Shown here: piece after piece, positions 1 through 11,143 of the stretch
Layout of the letters: each line of letters opens with the position of its first letter
Position numbering within the stretch: the stretch's first letter is position 1
Assembly: GCA_905250885.1 (NCBI GenBank)
Contig: CAJNOQ010001663.1
Location: 1-29,549 of the forward strand
Direction of reading: 5' to 3'
Source of the DNA: Didymodactylos carnosus
Taxonomy: Eukaryota > Rotifera > Eurotatoria > Philodinida > Philodinidae
Length of the DNA stretch: 29,549 nucleotides
The notes under the pieces: model-generated
Seen by the model: the letters and a program-made list of their open reading frames with translations, nothing else
Database searches by the model: none
Told to the model about the DNA's origin: nothing
Translations under genes and position numbers: made by a program

Positions 1-3000
1 ATCCATCGGTGTTATTGGGTCCGAAGGCAATCGTTTGTCTCCGCCTTTGAGAAAAAGATGTAAGATTTCTGTCTGTATTGTTAACTTGTTAGCAGATTTT
101 GATATGTTATAAAGCTAAGGAGGAAACTTTCTCAAGTGTACGCATTCTTTTATCTCCGTCCATACATCGATCGAATCAGTGCATCCAGTTGGCAAAAAAC
201 CTAACTGGATTTTTTCCCACGGCTATTCCTTCAATAATTATGGAGATCTTCCTCATTTTTCTGCTAAAATTGCATAAAATCGAAAAATGGAAAACTCTGC
301 CAAATAAAATACTATATACTTCAAAATTTTACCTACTGTAATGCTATACAAGTGATCTAATTATCCAAAATTTCAACCGTCTAGCACGCTTCCTTTGGTA
401 TTTATAGCGTTTTCGAGTTTTCTACAGGTTTTCTTCTGTAAAACTTCTACGGATGAGTATATAGTACAACTTTACCGACCCGGGCGTCCGCTGGAGAGTC
501 AACAAGCTAGCGAGCGGTACTTATTAATTAAGGTGGAAAATATGGTACGCTCTCTTCGTAAAACTGAGGTCGATCTTCAACAAAATTTCCAGATATGAAA
601 ACTATGCCCACTGACATTGAAATGACCGTAACTCTATCAAGACTTTATCAAATCTCAGCGGAATATATATAAGTGTATTTGTTTTTGGACAGAACATCGA
701 ACTGCCAACTTAGTTTTATAAGAACATATATTAATTAAGGTCTAACAAATCTCGAGATCCTTCGTAAATTGGATACAAGTCTTTCTAAATTTTTATCATG
801 AAGAACCAGTCAGAAGTTATAGAAAGTTCTATCGACTGGTATACAACAGAATTTTTTTCTCATCTGTGTACAATTGTTCTGGACCACTTCAACTTTAACT
901 GCGGTGACTTATCCTAAAACTTTCTTGCTGAAAATTTTGTTTTCATTAGCTATATAAGCAAGTGTCGGAAAAGTAATGTTTTCATAGACGATCGACATCG
1001 CTCTATCGAATGTATGTCTCGGATCTTTTTTTTGCGTAACTTCTTGTCTGAAATTTTTTTTTCAAACGCTATGCAAATCACATTGTATCCATCACATGCA
1101 AGTCACATCCAGTAACCCGAGATAAAAATAAATACCCTAGAAAAAATCGTAAATTATTAATGATAGAGTTTTATAGATGGACATTCATCAATTCAATATT
1201 ATATTCAACTAGACGGCAATCACGCTAGCGAGAGTTGCGAATGCGGTGCGACGCAGGAACAAGAAAATGAAGGATACGGCAACAGAGAACTCAGTTTTTT
1301 TGTCAAATTATGTACAGTATTGTTCGCAGGAAAGAACTGAATAAAGTGTAGATTAGTCACGTGAACGAGTAATTGTCTTTTTCTGCTACTGATTCATTAA
1401 ACTTCAAAATGTTTGTTGAGACACTCAAGTATCACTCTGTAAATAAAAGAAACAAGTTGAATTTTGGCATCATCGTACACACTGCGTTATTATCTATAAC
1501 ACAGTAAAGCGTCTAGTAGCGAATCATTACGTTAATTATTCGTTGAGCATAGTCATAAAGTGAATCACACGATATGCAAACACTCTGCTTTAAAAGCGCT
1601 AGTATGACTCAGATTAATTATCCGTTTTTTTTGAAAAACTATAAGTCCCAAACGTTCAAAACACCTTTTTTCAAGCCTTCTGGTTAATGACTGAATTAGT
1701 CACAAAGTCTCAAAAGAGGACATTTACTAATTCGGCCTAACAGCTCACTGTTCTCGTTTAAACTTTTATGTTAGTCCTTCTAGTTTACGAGAAAATCGTT
1801 ACAGAAAATGACAGTTTTGTAGCTTAGAAAGTAAACACGCAGTTTATTACTATAATGCGGTATGCTTCGCACCGCATTAAAAATCTCGGCTGATTATACT
1901 CTGAATATGCATGTTATTTATTATGCACGTATGGAATTGAGTTTATCATGGAATTATATTCTGTACTTAATGTTTGAATGAAAAATAGCGATGACAGCCA
2001 ACAGACGTTTAAACTCGATTTATTATTACTTTTTCAAATAGAAAATATCGAGTGAAACGAATCGTTTTGCTCAGTACAATAATTACTTGTCGCCTTTTAT
2101 CTTTTTTTTTAATAAACTGGAATCATTTCAAAAATTTTTTATTTTCTGTATACTTAATACTTCTGTTCAAAATAAAATTTTTGGCAGCTGTAATCTATTT
2201 CAATGCTAACTAAAACGTTATTTATGTTGAAAATCGATACACCGAACAATTTAACAATGTAAATTCGTCCTCATACAGACATATCACGTGCCTCAGCTAC
2301 TGATATATCGTGTTTGATGTTGCTCTATGGACGCTATGATCTCTTTAGATGAATATCTACTTCAGCTGAAATTTCCTTTCAACTCCTTTCTCTTATTTCT
2401 CTCGAATTATCTGAATAAGTTATACTGACCGACTAATTTTCATATGTTTTTGTGACAAGGTATTTTTAAGCGTGATATATCACAAGTGGGTATATACTTT
2501 TTCAGGTGTTTTGACTTATGACACTTAGTTATAAGTGAAAAGTAAACATATAAAACAAAAATAAAAAACGGATAAAAACAAAGCACGCCTGCACAATATA
2601 CATTCTTTGTGGACACGAAGAAGGCAATAATTATGAGTACTCTAGGTCTTTATCATCTTCCTCTGAAATTAAGATCCATCCGCTTGTTAGATACCTAGTC
2701 TTGTATGACGATATGGGAAATACTAATTACTGTTACAAGAAAATTATTAATGTTCTCAGATTTTGCGTGTTGTCAGCTTTCTTTCTTGACTTAGTGGTAA
2801 GAACTGATGTTTACGCTCTTCTAAAATAAATGTCTGCAACATACTTGGTTTTTTTGTATGATCCTTCTCTCAAAGAACTTTCATTCTTTTAAGTAAATTA
2901 TAATAAATTTAAGTAATATTACAGGCGGAAGTAAGCAATGTTGATTACAAAAACGGCATAATGCTGTGTTTCAAAATTATAGATGTGAAATTTAATTTTG

Positions 3001-3258
3001 TGATATCTAATTTTGACGCTTTTCCCTATTAAGCTTTTGTTAATATTATATATATTTATTACTTTGGTTTTAATTATGTTTCTTTTATAAAGTTTGATGA
3101 TTTTTGACTTGACCTGTCTTTAAAAAACGCTAAATAAAATAAAAAGTCATAAAAATTGGTTAAAGCCAGACTTTTCTCTCAGCAACGGGCTTAAAGTCAT
3201 GCTTATTACTGAAAACTTAGCAGAAAATGAAACGTTTTCCTCCAGAGCTGATAGTTAG
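1..3258. other. Left-hand gene-poor region
   Basis: The first ~58 bases are relatively GC-rich, open in two frames, and end in a donor-like GTAAGA at 59. They could be the tail of an exon of a gene lying mostly outside the window. Beyond that I see no coding pattern. A small hairpin TAATGCGGT/ACCGCATTA is at about 1854-1880. Confidence 0.35.
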
Positions 3259-3435
3259 TCGCCACGATAGCCGTGTTGAGAACCTTACTCGAATCGTATT
3301 AAGATTAGTAAGATTTTGCTTACATTCCGCTACGACCTTCAAGAAATCTTACTAAGATCGGGCGACCCAAAAATTCTAAGATTTAATCAGATTTTTCTAC
3401 GGTGATAGTAAGATCTTACTAAGAATTATTCTTTT
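3259..3435. repeat. Cluster of AGTAAGAT inverted repeats
   Basis: The segment includes a hairpin made of GATTAGTAAGATTT and AAATCTTACTAAGATC (about 3303-3358). It also has the perfect 14-bp palindrome AGTAAGATCTTACT (about 3407-3420). GTCGCC at the left and GGCGAC at 3361-3366 are inverted too. Further AGTAAGAT and ACTAAGAT words recur at about 3665 and 3699. It is probably a decayed inverted-repeat transposon. Confidence 0.5.
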
Positions 3436-4250
3436 TTAGTACGATTTATTAATGGTTGACTAAGTATTTTGAATACCTTGTTCAAGCAAGTACGAGCAAC
3501 GTTGTGAAGAAAAATGACACTGTAAAAATTCAATTATATATTTTCGATGCTATTTATATAGATGCATGAGAGCAAAACAGAAGGATGAATAAAAAACTAA
3601 AGCATCATATCTTATTTAAATTCTAGACAAGATCTGAAAATGTATGATGATCATACACGATTTTAGTAAGATAATTTTAAGAAGTGTTCAAGATTTTTAC
3701 TAAGATGTGTTTTATCGATCCATTGTCCTTCGCGTTCTGTATAATCTTGAAAGGAGCAATCTTGAAAAGATTGAAAAAAGCAATATTAATAGTAACAGCT
3801 GTTTCTTTTTATCTAAAATAAGCACACTATTATTCTCATGTCGTTGTTAAGATTCTGTGATCGATATTTTTGAGTAACAGGAGCTCTTATTAAAATAATA
3901 TTCTTAAAACATGAATTACCCGATTATTATGCGCGGCACGCGTAATTTTTCTGAAAATATATCTCATCCGACCCACATTTTAAAAAGGTATGTTCTAGAA
4001 TCTATGCCAAATGAAGAAGATATCAATTCAATAGAAATATTTTAAATAATAAAAAGAAGGCAAAAATAATCTTTTTTCAAAATCCAGGCATAGTTGCACG
4101 TGGTAGTGAGTGGGTAAGACTTCTGTTTTCTTAAATGAAAGGATACTTCATAATTTGCATATGGTATGCGAGTTAAACAAACTGTTTATCTTTTTTTACA
4201 AGCTTTTCTGTATCATCACGCAAACAAAAATGGACCAAAAAATTCAATAT
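3436..4250. other. Gene-free stretch upstream of the first FABP promoter
   Basis: AT-rich sequence with two further AGTAAGAT/ACTAAGAT words (about 3665 and 3699) and no coding signal. Confidence 0.4.
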
Positions 4251-4290
4251 CTTTTTTTCTCTTTTCTCTTTCTCTTTCTCTCTCTCTCTT
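4251..4290 (+). repeat. CT-rich pyrimidine tract upstream of the FABP TATA box
   Basis: About 40 bp of almost pure C/T, with a (CT)n core, end roughly 20 bp before the TATA box. Such tracts can bind GAGA-type factors or keep promoters free of nucleosomes, but here it may simply be a microsatellite. Confidence 0.6.
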
Positions 4291-4309
4291 TGCATTTTTG
4301 TACACATAG

Positions 4310-4317
4310 TATATAAG
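4310..4317 (+). promoter_or_regulatory. TATA box of the first FABP gene
   Basis: TATATAAG lies about 350 bp before the start codon of the FABP gene at 4668. It directly follows a pyrimidine tract (4251-4290). Transcription would start near 4340-4345. The presumed leader then reaches a consensus splice donor (GTGAGT at 4393), and a TTTTAG acceptor ends at 4640. This suggests a 248-bp intron in the 5' UTR. The assignment rests on motif and spacing only. Confidence 0.55.
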
Positions 4318-4392
4318 TACGCGTTTTTTCAAAACGCAATACACGCGCATTCAAATCAAACCCATCTTCACAGCTAATCGTAACGTCAAACA

Positions 4393-4640
4393 GTGAGTAC
4401 CATTATTTGCATGAAACATGATAGTGAGACAAAGTGAAATAATAAAGAAAAAACACAAGTGTTTTTTACCGAAATCTTTGTTTGGAGCAAACAGTTTATT
4501 ATACTGAAAAAACCTTTCTTATTTTTAGAATAAAAAAAAGAAGTTTTCTCGTTTATGATTCTAAAAGTCTCGTTATCAACCCGATAGAGTTTGAACTTAT
4601 ATCTTTAAATACAAGTTCACATATTTTTAATTTATTTTAG
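4393..4640 (+). other. Probable 5' UTR intron of the first FABP gene
   Basis: A GTGAGT donor at 4393 and a pyrimidine-rich TTTATTTTAG acceptor ending at 4640 flank 248 bp. No ATG lies between the acceptor and the gene's start codon at 4668. The intron is longer than the 62-79 bp coding introns of the same gene, as is common for leader introns. RNA data would be needed to prove it. Confidence 0.5.
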
Positions 4641-4667
4641 ACTGTTATTTTTTCTTGTGGAAACATC

Positions 4668-5298
4668 ATGCCAGACATTCAAAAACTCAAAGGAACATGG
4701 AAATATGAAGATGGTGAAAAGTTTGATGATTTTTTAAGCGAACTTGGTAAGTCCGTATGGATGTTATATCATTTTCTATACTTATAAAATATGACTTTTT
4801 CTTCGCCTTTGTTTAGGTATTGGTTTAGCATTACGTGTCTCAGCTAAAGCTGTTAAACCAACAATTATTATATCTCAAGAAGATAATGGTAAATGGGTAT
4901 TTAAATCTGAATCAACGTTTAAAACACAATCGTATGAATTTGAACCAAATGTAGAATTTTCTGAAACAAGACTTGATGGTGAAGAAACAAAAGTATGTAT
5001 CTTTCATTAATCTTGTGTAAAATTTATTTACACAAATCAATTTTGTTTTTTCAGTCAACAATTCGTTTTACTGATGATGGTCATTGGGTTCATACAAGTC
5101 GCGATAAAAATGGAAAAGAATCAACAGTTGAACGTTATGTTGATGAAAGTGATCGACAACAAGTTGTAAGTTTTTTTAAAATATAAAGATATGTTAAAAT
5201 ATAGTATTATATTTATGCCCGTTTCTGTTTTTCTCTATTTAAAGGTTTGTACATGTGGTAAAGCGAAAGCAACTCGCTGGTACAAACGAGCTTGGTAA
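4668..5298 (+). CDS. Intracellular fatty acid-binding protein (FABP/CRABP family), 4 exons, 139 aa
   Basis: This is a cytosolic lipid carrier of the ten-stranded beta-barrel FABP/CRABP/calycin family, which binds fatty acids or retinoids. Exons: 4668-4746, 4817-4992, 5055-5165 and 5245-5298. Introns are 70, 62 and 79 bp with GT..AG ends, in phases 1, 0 and 0. The product begins MPDIQKLKGTW, the typical N-terminal strand with GTW. The helix-turn-helix lid (KFDDFLSELG) and the KPTIIIS strand follow. It ends ATRWYKRAW, which keeps the R-x-Y carboxylate-binding pair of the family's C-terminal signature. Length 139 aa matches the usual 130-140. The three introns fall where vertebrate FABP introns fall: inside the ELG of the lid, at the DGEETK turn, and after the DESDRQQV segment. 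A paralogue about half identical lies at 13264-13805 on the other strand. The bound ligand cannot be told from sequence. Confidence 0.93.
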
Positions 5299-5466
5299 AG
5301 AAAACTATACATAACTAATGTTAAGCAAAAGATGAAATCATTTTTTTTTTATATTTTAGATGATCAAGCGCTTCCAGTCTAGCTTTGATTTTTGTATTAT
5401 GTTTCGCACAGTGAAATAGCGCATTGTTTTTTTGTAGTACAAGGTTTTTTAATAGTTTGGTTTTTT

Positions 5467-5472
5467 AATAAA
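5467..5472 (+). terminator. Poly(A) signal of the first FABP gene
   Basis: AATAAA lies about 170 bp after the FABP stop codon, with no competing gene on this strand. It is the most likely cleavage and polyadenylation signal. Confidence 0.45.
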
Positions 5473-5522
5473 AAATAACCATATGAAACAACGTTAAACT
5501 TTATTTGTATACATGACAAGAT

Positions 5523-5543
5523 GAGAGAGAGAGAGAGAGAGAG
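5523..5543. repeat. (GA)n microsatellite
   Basis: A run of about ten GA units lies between the convergent FABP and coiled-coil genes. The remaining 5299-5968 spacer is AT-rich 3' UTR-like sequence with no coding signal. Confidence 0.9.
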
Positions 5544-5968
5544 GACAAGTTAGATAGATTCAAAGAGATTGAAGCTAAGAACATGAAGTTTACTTGAAAT
5601 TAAAAACTTCTTAATCTAATTTCGAAATAATTTCACTAACTTATCATCGAACAGTTCAATAGCTGTAAACATGCTACGTACCCATATATTTTATTATAGA
5701 ACAACAAGTTAAAGAGTATTTAACAGAAGTAAAATTATTTTGAAAACTAAAAATAACATAAAACAGTAGTAAAAAATAAATAAATAAGCAAAATAATTGC
5801 ATACTATGACAGTACGTAAGAACATATATATATATTCACCGGCAAATAAACTCTATAAAATATCAGACAGGACAAGGTTCGCGTTTTGGAAGATCGAGTA
5901 TAATATCCATATCTGGCGTACAGCTAAAAGAAAAATGAATAAAATTCAATTCAATTACAATGATACTC

Positions 5969-8809
5969 TTACATTGGTATTGTTGGTTTGAAAACATGTG
6001 GAAATAATTGTTTTCGATAATCTTGACGTTCATCCAATTTTAATTTTTGATTTAATTTTCTTAAAAATTCTTGTTCATTTTCTAAATCTAAATTTTTTTG
6101 TTTTTGCATTTTAATTTGCTTAATATTAAAATAAAAAAAAAAAGAGTACAAATTATTTTTTATCTCTTCTACTTAACTAACAATGATGGTGATAGTGGTA
6201 ATATGACTACCTGTTTCATTAGAAAATTATCAAGTGCCACTTTTCTCCATGAACTATGCATTTCAGAAAATGCAACCTATAGAAAAAAATAATCAAAATT
6301 TGTACCAAAACAATTATAATATGATTAAGTATATGCGTATACCGATGCTTTTCGTTGTTTTAACTTCTTTTCTGCTTCTTGTACACTTTCTATGTACTTC
6401 ATGTGTTGTCGTTCTAATATACGTTGAAGTTCATCTATTTCCTCCTAAAAAAATATGATATGATTTTAAACTAGAATGACTTTCACTAGTCATAGATACG
6501 CAAAAAATACTTTTAATTATTTTCAAAAATGCATAAAGATTTCATATGAATCCTACCGTATTAAATAATTTAACATCTTCTATTTCATGTATTAATTTTT
6601 GAACTGCCAATTCTTTTTCTGGATATTCACTATCCTAATGGAAAATAGAGATAGTGCAATGAACAAGAAGAACGAATCATCTACTTTAAATGTTTTTAAA
6701 AGCTTCAATAACTGTTGACAATCTTGAAGTATAGTATCGACTTTTAACACCTCATTTTCATACACTAAAAACAAAATACTTATATGAATATTTTTTTGTA
6801 CTAAGAAAAGTTGCTTATTACCCACTTTCTAGTTCCATAAAAAGTTTTTGTTTTTCGTCTTCAACCAACTTCAGCAACTCTGTTTTCTCTTCATTTTGTT
6901 TTGTCTCAACAACTTTCAATGTTTTCTAGGAAAGAAAATTGATGCGAATTTGAATTTAATGAAATAGACATAATTTCACTCAAACAATTACTTGATATTG
7001 ATCAAATCTTCGTATTGTTCCAGCAACAGTATCATGTCCCTCTTTTTCATTTTCATATATCAATTTTCTCATTAATAAATTATCCTGAATCAAATCTTGT
7101 TCATGTTTGTAGAACGATTCACATCTGGTCTGATACACTTGAATAAAAATAAAGGAGATTATTATTATTAAAATCTATGCTTTTCTATATCATGAAAAAA
7201 TTAGCTAGAGTAGCGATAATCAATCATTACTGATAGAACTAGTGATGCCATTCGAAACATGGATCATACTGTGATCGAAAAAGCGAATAGAAATAATAGA
7301 ATCAACACAATGGTGGATCCAGTCACTTTTCCAGCAAAAAAGCTATTTTTTTCTCAGCAAGATTATCTCTATAATATATTCTATAAGTGATTGTACACAC
7401 CTCATACTTTTATGGTGTGCCGGACGTAGTAAAGAAAAATTCTAGATCCGCCAGTGAATCAACAAGAGAAAAAAGAAAATGTTCAATATCTCAATTCATT
7501 TATAAGCGCAGCTCTAATCAAGGTCTACGAGCATATAGTGTTGTTAGTTGTATACATTTTGTTAACGAAATTCACAAAACAACGTGCTTGAGATGATCAA
7601 TTAGTGATCTATGGTCTCGGCGAACGTAATTCATCGTCCAAGGTATCACTTGAGTAGGTTGTGATAAATGTTTTAAAATTTGACATGCATTTCAAATTAA
7701 TACTCGACGTAAGGCTCTAAATAACATTCATGTATTTGTGAAATTTTTTTATAACAAAACTAAACCCTGGAACTGCCATGACTAATATATACAGCTTTAT
7801 CAGGGCTTCAAACAATAAAAACGTTAATAAAATAAATAAAAGGATTCAAAACTTTTTAGTCGGTAAGTCAAATTTTTCGCAAGAAGATGACATTGTACTA
7901 CAGTTTTTTCAACCAGATGCTTAATAAAAATTTGATCGCATATTAGCTCAAGAAAGTTGCTTTTCAAGCAACGCTGTCTGTGTTTCAAGACTACTGAGAA
8001 ACATCATAAGAATCATCAATAAACACTTTTAGGGTAGAAAGTTACGTAGCTTCTGAAAGTGTACAACTCAGACCACAAGGAGATGAATTTCACAAAAAAT
8101 CGATCTCTTCTTGTACAAGACAAGTGTGCATTATAGACTGTGCAATCATGCAGATATTTAGCAAAAAAAACAAAAGTGAAATTTTTTTAATATTCAACTA
8201 GAGAATTTTAAATTTTATTATTAAGACGACATATTATCGTAAAATATGTACGTTAGATCAGAAACTTATAGAAGAAAAACGGTCAGTGTAAAAGTGTTCT
8301 GAAAATGCGATCGTGTTAACTAGATAAATTTATTTTGGTCTCTTAATAGAATTGAAAATGCTGACTGTTTTATCTTCTAAAGTCTGAGTGCAACACCATA
8401 CTCAAACAAATCTGTGAGAGGAAAGATATTTCAATTTATATACTTTGAATTTGTGCTTGTATCCATTCAATTTTCTTGACGTTTTCTACTGTTTTAACTA
8501 CTTTTTTTGTTTCAGATCGTTTATGTACACAACAGGATGAACATTTATGTTCTCTGATAACTAAAATAGCCCGGAATATGGATTATAGTAGCATCAAAAC
8601 AATAACATGATACACCAACCTGGCAAAGGTTGGTAATCAGAATCATCATCGATGGCAGAAGATGGCTTAGATTTATCATGTTTTGGTTTTTTCCTCATCC
8701 ATGGCGTATAGTCAACATTTGACATTTGACTTTGTAATGATCGATAAACGGATTCGGCCGAGTAACTTTTATTATCATCTTGACTCAATTTTGGGGATAC
8801 AGTTTCCAT
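5969..8809 (-). CDS. Coiled-coil protein, probable C20orf96/DUF4618 family, 9 exons, 342 aa
   Basis: Exons in transcript order: 8620-8809, 8444-8560, 6992-7137, 6826-6925, 6685-6764, 6557-6634, 6343-6444, 6211-6276 and 5969-6118. All introns are GT..AG and all phases match. Introns are 50-112 bp except intron 2 (1306 bp). The first ~60 residues are polar and disordered-looking (METVSPKLSQ...). A small Cys/His patch, H68-K-C70-S-S-C73-C74-V-H76, follows. Residues ~80 to 325 are mostly charged helix with heptad character, broken by a D212-S-E-Y-P216 motif. The end is FPHVFKPTIPM. Total length, helical layout, the D-x-E-Y-P break and the short basic or aromatic tail all resemble the poorly characterised C20orf96 (DUF4618) family as I recall it. 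A profile search is needed to confirm. No catalytic motif is visible. A ciliary or testis role would be a guess. The gene converges with the FABP gene at its 3' end. Confidence 0.8.
7138..8443 (-). other. Long intron 2 of the coiled-coil gene
   Basis: This 1306-bp intron is flanked by a GTATAT donor and a TTCAAG acceptor. Both positions are required to keep the frame (phase 1 to phase 1). It is 10-25 times longer than the neighbouring introns. I see no coding exon inside on either strand, and no clear transposon ends. Confidence 0.6.
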
Positions 8810-10818
8810 CTAAAAAAAGAGAAATATAGACTATGTTATCACAATTATACCAACTGAATTTACTAGAATGTTAATGAAGAATTGGACTTAAATAAACTAA
8901 AAACGTACAAGTACTACATGTCTCTCGTACTATCATAAAGAAAGTTAATTGATTCATATAAAAATCACGAAATACAACTAATTTTGTTTGGAGAAAACTT
9001 TTCATACATCTGTTATTGTTTATTAAGACCGTAAATTACAATAATAATTATATTTTAATAGTGGCAACCAAAATCGTCATGATAAATTGGCCATTATGTA
9101 TTTAAACAACATAGACCGAAATAATTGTATATACTTTCATCAGGATAAAATGAAGAGACGCACATTACATAATTAAAATAGTTGATTAAATGGCCTTAGA
9201 TTTATCTTCGTGCAATGAAAATTTTTACAAATGGTTCTAGTAGCGGATTTAACTTGGAAAATACAGACAGGATAAGATCTGTAAATACATGAGGAATTAA
9301 TTCTCAAGTAAGCTAGATGTAAAATGGCATACCAATTACATGACCAAATGTGAAAAACGTTTGGATATGTTTTTACCCTATGATAAGAACATGAGACATC
9401 TATATCTATCCAGATATGTGTTCATTTATTAGCGAATGTTTATGACTTATAAACTCTGTTTAAAATAAGTTCTCTGAAATGTTATCAAGAATAACAATAT
9501 TTAATACGTACGAATTTGTTACCAATAAGACTTGGTAAAATGAGCTTACTCAATACCGCTACAATCGCCTTAGAAAAGCTCAACCTGTGACGGCACGTCC
9601 CCAGTCGAGACTCCTGTCACGGGGTCCCGCGGGAGTCAGGTGGGACTTTCAAGGGAGCCCTCAGGAGTCCCTTGAAAGTCCCACCTGACNCCCCCCCAAC
9701 CCCCCCCCCCCCGGCCCCCCCCCCCCCCCCGCCCCCCCGCCGGGCCGGGGGCCCCCGGGGGGGGGGGGCCCCCCCGCCGCGCCCCCCCCGCCCCCCCCCT
9801 CCCCCCCCCCCCCCCACTCCCGCAGGTCCCGTGAGAATTTTGTCGGAAGTCTCGACTAAGGTCAACGTTTTTTCACTTTCGAAGTCATGCCACGATAATT
9901 TGCATGTAATGATCTAGGATGTGATCAACCGTGACAAAAAATCCAGGTATTTCGTGCATAATCTACTATACGACATCGCTTTTCTAAAGCTGTTTCAAGA
10001 ATTTTTCTTTCACACATGACCATCCATCCGCAAAACTATTCACATGTGAAGAACTCCATCTGTTACCACTTCTTTTTCATGACCAGTCATCTTTTTCTTG
10101 GTTTTTAGCTGAACCGGAAGCGCTTAAACTTTGATATTGTTTCACAATTTTTCAGTCACAATAGTATGATTTCGGCATTATTGTTTATTCCCTTTAAAGT
10201 CATTAGCAAGCTTTACCTCATGTTATGGCATGTCTGTCAGAAAAAAAGAACTTCGCACTCTTAGGTTAGACCATTAACTCTTATTATCATTTTTAGCGAT
10301 TTTATTTAGTAATCCACGTTTACCATTTTTTGGTCACTTTCTCAGCTGTTACTCGGCGATGATATTAAAAGACATAATGCATAGATATGTTATATCCTTT
10401 TTCTAACTGTATTAATTTGCTCTTTATATACTTAATTTCTGTACAGTTTAACTTATTGATTTTGTTTAATTTTAAATACGTTGGTTTTGCAGAGGTTCTT
10501 TGTTTAAAATTGACGTTTGTCTGTCTCAGAGTTCTTATCTAGAAATGTGTTGTTCCTTTCCTTCTATAGCAAGAACAAACATCTACAGTTACCGAGCAAC
10601 CGTTGAAACTTTGGAAGTGTTTGTGAGAAAACATTCATAAATAGTCTATCTGCAATCAATTTATAACTGTACACAGTTGTGGTTAGACGTTCCAAACATA
10701 TTTGTCGATCTTTTAATACACTTTTCATTCATCAATAAATAAGTAAGTGAAACACAGCTAAAATAAATGAACAGCTCGCTGTAAGAGAATCTATTTTACC
10801 TTCTGGATCATTCTAGAA
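8810..10818. other. Intergenic region between the coiled-coil gene and LC8
   Basis: Apart from the GC-rich fold-back at 9603-9857, this stretch is AT-rich with no frame that reads as protein. It must contain the promoters of two divergently oriented genes (coiled-coil leftward, LC8 rightward). A possible leader intron for LC8 runs from a GTAAGTGA donor at 10743 to TTCTAG ending at 10816, two bases before the start codon. That intron is weakly supported. Confidence 0.5.
9603..9857. mobile_element. GC-rich fold-back element with unresolved centre
   Basis: AGTCGAGAC at 9603-9611 and its exact inverse GTCTCGACT at 9849-9857 bracket the segment. Related GC-rich words follow inward on both sides (CCCGCGGGAGT on the left, ACTCCCGCAGG on the right). 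Inside is a perfect 22-bp hairpin (arms 9635-9656 and 9668-9689, 11-nt loop). Then come one N at 9690 and about 130 bases of almost pure C and G runs up to 9822. The open frames read across this run on both strands are low-complexity Pro/Gly and are not genes. The base composition is unlike everything around it. The centre is probably misassembled or unreadable. Confidence 0.6.

Positions 10819-11143
<325 letters not shown>

Noticed and set aside
1-98. Possible exon tail at the left edge
   Set aside because: Open in two frames and followed by a donor-like GTAAGA at 59, but too short to identify a protein or choose a frame.
9617-9917. Pro/Gly-rich open frames on both strands
   Set aside because: They are products of the C/G homopolymer run with an N inside, with no codon structure, and are very likely an assembly artefact.
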